Source of the DNA: Syntrophaceae bacterium
GTDB taxonomy: Bacteria; Desulfobacterota; Desulfomonilia; Desulfomonilales; Desulfomonilaceae
DNA length: 17,405 bases
Direction: 5' to 3'
NCBI GenBank assembly: GCA_014874425.1
Contig: JACWAG010000357.1
Span: 1 to 17,405, forward strand
The notes under the pieces were generated by a model. That model had not been told where the DNA came from and did not search any database. It saw only the letters and a list, made by a program, of their open reading frames with translations. Positions 14,725-17,405 of the stretch are shown here, in pieces. A program made the position numbers and the translations under genes. Position 1 is the stretch's first letter. Every line of letters starts with the position of its first letter.

Positions 14725-15240
14725 ATGACCATAGAAGGCTTGTTTACCGAGTCTGATCGCTCTATCGTAGACAGGGCGGCCCGCTTGGCCGAGGGTCTTG
14801 TCTTGCGTTATTTCAACTTAGCCTCTGATGACTGGGTAAAAAATCCATATTCTCTGCTAACATGGAAAGAGGCTTCGAGCTGTTTGCGTGACACTAACGT
14901 TTTCGCTCAAACCGTTCGTTTCGGGTCCCGAAAGAGGGGCAAGGCCCAACATCCGGAGCATAAACCTAATTATTACGGGATACTACTTCAAGACCCAGCA
15001 ATATTGAGGGCCCTACTTAGACCTCAGCGTCATGATCTATGGACTCTGGGGCTATTTGTGCTTACACACGAACTCGTTCATATTGTCAGGTTTAGGAAGT
15101 TTGAAGTTGATTTCTGCGGACCCCAAAATGAGCGGGAAAAGGAAGAGGAACTGGTCCACGATATCACTAGAGAAATGCTTAGCGGTGTCGAAAATATGGA
15201 CAATTTGTTCAGTCTTTATGAATCCAGATTGAGAATTTAA
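14725..15240 (+). CDS. Uncharacterised HExxH putative metalloprotease-like protein
   Basis: A 171-residue cytoplasmic-looking protein without signal peptide or membrane segment. Residues 109-119 (GLFVLTHELVH) form a hydrophobic helix carrying H115-E116-x-x-H119, the zinc-binding HExxH of zincin peptidases. About 20 residues on, REKEEELVHDITREML (137-152) offers Glu141/Glu142 or His145 as third ligand, a gluzincin-like arrangement. I do not recognise a named family. It starts 11 nt after the bS22-like gene and ends 48 nt before the FmdB gene, suggesting an operon and perhaps a link to ribosomes or protein quality control (inference). Proteolytic activity is not proven by the motif; the protein is short for a peptidase. 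Confidence 0.85.
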   Translation: MTIEGLFTESDRSIVDRAARLAEGLVLRYFNLASDDWVKNPYSLLTWKEASSCLRDTNVFAQTVRFGSRKRGKAQHPEHKPNYYGILLQDPAILRALLRPQRHDLWTLGLFVLTHELVHIVRFRKFEVDFCGPQNEREKEEELVHDITREMLSGVENMDNLFSLYESRLRI

Positions 15241-15288
15241 CGTCTTAATTAATGTAGATTAAAAGATACATCAGGAGGTTTTCTGATC

Positions 15289-15603
15289 ATGCCGATTTAT
15301 GAATACCGGTGCGAAAAGTGTGGGAAAGAATTTGAAGCTTGGCAGAGAATATCGGATGACCCAATTGAGAATTGCTCCGAATGTGGTGGTACAGCCAAAA
15401 AATTGATATCACAGTCTACCTTCGTGCTTAAAGGGTCAGGATGGTACGTTACCGACTACGGAAATCGTAGCTCAGCGGCGGCGGCCAGTAAAACCAGCAA
15501 CTCATCCAGCAATCCAACAAGTAAGTCGACATGTGCGGACACGGACACTACGAAGTCGTCAACCACGTCTAGCGCTTCAACTACAGCGTCGACTGAATCG
15601 TGA
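15289..15603 (+). CDS. FmdB family zinc ribbon protein
   Basis: A 104-residue protein whose first 45 residues are the FmdB/CxxC_CxxC_SSSS zinc ribbon: MPIYEYRCEKCGKEFE, with C8-x2-C11 and C29-x2-C32 as zinc ligands, followed by KKLISQSTFVLKGSGWYVTDY, the typical end of the domain. The tail (about 61-104) is low complexity, nearly all Ser/Thr/Ala/Asn/Lys, and contains one extra Cys. FmdB was named as a putative regulator beside formamidase/amidase genes; the general function remains unknown. A strong AGGAGGT (15273-15279) lies about 9 nt before the ATG. It sits between the HExxH gene and the epimerase gene, 45 nt before the latter. Confidence 0.93.
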   Translation: MPIYEYRCEKCGKEFEAWQRISDDPIENCSECGGTAKKLISQSTFVLKGSGWYVTDYGNRSSAAAASKTSNSSSNPTSKSTCADTDTTKSSTTSSASTTASTES

Positions 15604-15648
15604 TTTATACTTGGGGCCGAAAGAAGCGCCTGAGAACCTGAGGTTCAT

Positions 15649-16059
15649 ATGAAAATTAAGAGAATCGCCCATCTTGGAGTAGCAGTACAAGACCTGGAAA
15701 CAGCTATGAAGTTTTTCACTGACAGTCTCCCACTGGAAGTTACACACACGGAAGACTTTAATGGAATGAAGATTGCTTTTATTCCTATAGGTGACAGTTC
15801 CGTCGAACTCCTCCAGGATGTCTCGGGCGCTTCCGCTATTAAGAAATTCGTAGACAAAAACGGAGAGGGAATCCACCACATAGCATACGAAGTTGATGAC
15901 ATCAACGAGGCGATAGCCGAACTTAAAGCAAAAGGGATAAAATTGATAGACGAAACACCTCGGCAGGGCGCGCATGGAATGTCAGTAGCGTTCATGCATC
16001 CAAAAGCTACACACGGGATACTTATGGAACTTTGCCAGTCTTCTGTCGAGCCCCATTAG
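15649..16059 (+). CDS. mce: Methylmalonyl-CoA epimerase
   Basis: Interconverts (S)- and (R)-methylmalonyl-CoA, linking propionyl-CoA carboxylation or transcarboxylation with the B12-dependent mutase that yields succinyl-CoA. The 136-residue length and paired beta-alpha-beta-beta-beta modules are those of the VOC-superfamily epimerase. Probable metal ligands are H8 (IAHLGVAV), E53 (SVELLQ), H76 or H77 (EGIHHIAYEVDD) and E127 (ILMEL). The TPRQGAHGMSVAFMHPKATHGILMEL ending is characteristic of this enzyme. A GAGG ribosome binding site is close to the ATG. The biotin carrier gene lies 270 nt downstream on the same strand; both fit propionate or succinate metabolism, though the mutase itself is not in the window. 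Confidence 0.95.
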   Translation: MKIKRIAHLGVAVQDLETAMKFFTDSLPLEVTHTEDFNGMKIAFIPIGDSSVELLQDVSGASAIKKFVDKNGEGIHHIAYEVDDINEAIAELKAKGIKLIDETPRQGAHGMSVAFMHPKATHGILMELCQSSVEPH

Positions 16060-16204
16060 GCCCGTTTTTACCGTATTCCTTTCCTCAAGCTCGATTAGGG
16101 TGGTTTTGATATTTCGATGACTGGTTTTGTGTTAAACCCGAAATTTCCGACCATCCTGTGGGTACGTTTTTTATCAATAGAGAAGTCTCGTGGCAGGTTT
16201 GCCT

Positions 16205-16234
16205 TTGCAATTTACCGGCGTGTGATCGTATACT
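16205..16234 (+). promoter_or_regulatory. Candidate promoter for the biotin carrier gene
   Basis: TTGCAA (16205-16210, 4/6), 18-nt spacer, TATACT (16229-16234, 5/6), about 95 nt before the start at 16329. Downstream, GGGCATTTTTT (16264-16274) and AAAAAATCCC (16276-16285) form an AT-rich hairpin in the presumed leader. The rest of the gap after mce shows no gene. Confidence 0.4.
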
Positions 16235-16328
16235 GCTTTTACAAATTTCTTGAACGTTCTTCAGGGCATTTTTTCAAAAAATCCCCTTAAGTCTGAAAAC
16301 ACAAAATAACGTCTTGGAGGTTGTGGAC

Positions 16329-16541
16329 ATGGCCGAAGTTACTATGCCTATGAACGGAAAAGTCATAAACATAATGGTTAAGGTAGGTGACGCGGTTCAG
16401 GAAGACGCTGAACTCGTTGTCATAGAAGCCATGAAGATGGAGCTTCCTGTAGTTGCGGTCGCAAGCGGAACTATAAAAGAAATCAAAGCAAAAGTCGGAG
16501 AATCCTACCAAGTTGACGATGTTCTCGTAGTCATTGGTTAA
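16329..16541 (+). CDS. Stand-alone biotin carboxyl carrier protein
   Basis: A 70-residue biotinyl domain with nothing else attached. The biotin-accepting lysine is K36 in the canonical EAMKMEL, preceded by the VKVGDAVQEDAELVVI hairpin and followed by GTIKEIKAKVGESYQVDDVLVVIG. Such free-standing carriers shuttle CO2 in multisubunit acyl-CoA carboxylases, transcarboxylases or decarboxylases, such as methylmalonyl-CoA decarboxylase gamma-type subunits. Proximity to mce points to propionyl/methylmalonyl-CoA chemistry, but the carboxylase partners are not in the window. The frame is open from a TTG at 16314, but that overlaps the GGAGG (16316-16320), which is correctly spaced 8 nt from the ATG at 16329, so the ATG is the start. 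Confidence 0.93.
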   Translation: MAEVTMPMNGKVINIMVKVGDAVQEDAELVVIEAMKMELPVVAVASGTIKEIKAKVGESYQVDDVLVVIG

Positions 16542-16811
16542 TGAAGACGCGGGACTATTTTATTTGACATCTTTATCTTAAGCAGCTTCCCGTATTGTCT
16601 GTTTCGACGGTTGACGGAGCGACGTTTCCCCGTCCTGCCCCGTCACCCAATATTAAATATGAGCCGTTGTTGTTTTGCTGTGAACAAAGCGGCGCGCTGG
16701 CTGGTAAGCCTGGACTTGGAGATAGTCCTGACAATTCAAGAGCATGCTTAATCTTTTGATTGCTCACATTCCTCATGTCTTGTCAACTTTGGACTCCAGG
16801 GGGTCATTTCT
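16542..16811. other. Intergenic region without recognised gene
   Basis: 270 nt between the biotin carrier gene and the oxidoreductase gene. It holds a weak imperfect inverted repeat (GCCGTTGTTGTT / AACAAAGCGGC, around 16662-16693) and a TTGACA (16563-16568) with no convincing -10. A 67-codon frame on the minus strand lacks coding signs. I see no RNA gene. Confidence 0.4.
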
Positions 16812-17405
16812 ATGCCTCAACTATTCGATAATACATATATAAACTCAATTGAACTGAGCAACAGGGCCGTCAGGTCCGCCACATGGACAGGAACTGGCGA
16901 CGCAAAAGGCTTTGTAACTGATTTTACTCTGGATCTCTATGGTCGTCTTGCCCAGGGCGGCGTCGGCCTCATTATCACCGGCTATCAATACATCCTCCCA
17001 AATGGGATCCAGTTGCCCTTCATGATTGGAAATTACGATGACTCACAAGTAACTGGCCTCAAAAAAATGGCGGACACGATACACGCGACAGGCGGCAAGG
17101 TAGTCGGCCAAATTGTTCACACCGGGTTCCGGGCCACTCCCAAACTGTTTCCTGTGGAGGGAGAGATTTGGGCCCCATCCGAGGTGTACGATCCCACTGT
17201 CAAACACCCAGTGAAGGTAGTCACCAAGAATGAAATTCTTGAACTTGTACTAGCATACGCAAATGCGGCGAGACGACTCAAACAAGCGGGATTTGACGGT
17301 GTTCAACTCCACGCCGCTCACGGTTATGGTATTAACCAGTTTCTAGCCCCATGCTGGAACACAAGAGGCGATAGCTACGGTGGAAATCCAGCCAATCGTT
17401 ACCGC
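16812..17405 (+). CDS. Old-yellow-enzyme family NADH:flavin oxidoreductase (5' part)
   Basis: The first 198 residues of an FMN-dependent TIM-barrel enzyme; the frame runs off the window. It opens MPQLFDNTYINSIELSNRAVRSATW, as in OYE-like and 2,4-dienoyl-CoA reductase-type enzymes. GLIITGYQYI, GQIVHTGFR (99-107) and the active-site motif GVQLHAAHGYGINQFLAP (163-180) with H167 and H170 follow, then N-TRGDSYGGNPANRYR (183-198). Whether a C-terminal Fe-S/FAD/NADH domain, as in the longer dienoyl-CoA reductases, exists cannot be seen. These enzymes reduce activated C=C bonds. AGGGGGT (16798-16804) lies 7 nt before the ATG. The start is therefore secure; the substrate is not. Confidence 0.93.
   Translation, partial: MPQLFDNTYINSIELSNRAVRSATWTGTGDAKGFVTDFTLDLYGRLAQGGVGLIITGYQYILPNGIQLPFMIGNYDDSQVTGLKKMADTIHATGGKVVGQIVHTGFRATPKLFPVEGEIWAPSEVYDPTVKHPVKVVTKNEILELVLAYANAARRLKQAGFDGVQLHAAHGYGINQFLAPCWNTRGDSYGGNPANRYR

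Noticed and set aside
16573..16776. 67-codon frame on the minus strand between the biotin carrier and oxidoreductase genes
   Set aside because: No convincing ribosome binding site or promoter, low-complexity Ser/Gly/Pro content and no recognisable family; treated as chance.
1..17405. tRNA genes, rRNA, CRISPR arrays, insertion sequences
   Set aside because: No T-loop-like GGTTCGA motifs with matching stems in the gaps, no regularly spaced repeats and no transposase-like frames were seen.

Overview
The window carries about 21 protein genes on both strands and reads as the core genome of an anaerobic bacterium, most likely a member of the Desulfobacterota (former Deltaproteobacteria). The pointers are a CooC-type nickel-insertion ATPase beside a DUF3786 protein and folD (Wood-Ljungdahl/CO dehydrogenase metabolism), a methylmalonyl-CoA epimerase with a stand-alone biotin carrier protein, an FmdB zinc ribbon, a UPF0280 protein and a B12-binding/radical SAM/DUF4070 enzyme. 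This placement is inference. I saw no rRNA, tRNA, insertion sequence or CRISPR array, and nothing that looks recently acquired.

Layout. 40-594 (-): helical hypothetical protein. 900-1259 (+): orphan small protein behind a promoter with a CRP/FNR-like palindrome. 1535-3115 (+): serA. 3223-5786 (+): DUF3786 protein, cooC-like, folD. 9423 down to 6027 (-): UPF0280, YfcE/MJ0936-type phosphoesterase, HIT protein, LapA-like membrane protein and ribF; the first four are tightly spaced or coupled. 9743-11344 (+): HpnP-like radical SAM protein. 12618-11383 (-): secreted FG-GAP/VCBS protein. 14232-12823 (-): Rrf2 regulator and an atypical cysteine synthase, behind a complex palindrome in the promoter region. 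14624-16541 (+): 29-codon bS22/COX24-like ribosomal protein gene, HExxH protein, FmdB-like zinc ribbon, methylmalonyl-CoA epimerase and a biotinyl carrier protein. 16812 to the right edge (+): old-yellow-enzyme family oxidoreductase, cut off by the window.

How the genes fit together. DUF3786, CooC and FolD suggest C1/CO metabolism through tetrahydrofolate. SerA and the cysteine synthase make serine and cysteine; the Rrf2 protein has a cysteine cluster and probably regulates itself and the cysteine synthase. Epimerase and biotin carrier fit propionyl/methylmalonyl-CoA turnover.

Most worth following up: the 29-aa ribosomal-type gene directly followed by an uncharacterised HExxH protein; the Rrf2 palindrome; two CRP/FNR-type boxes; the cysteine synthase with SCGNTA in place of TSGNTG; and the UPF0280 protein that lacks the family's usual motifs. 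Several starts were moved from the longest open frame to an internal ATG, in most cases because a Shine-Dalgarno sequence or family alignment supports it.
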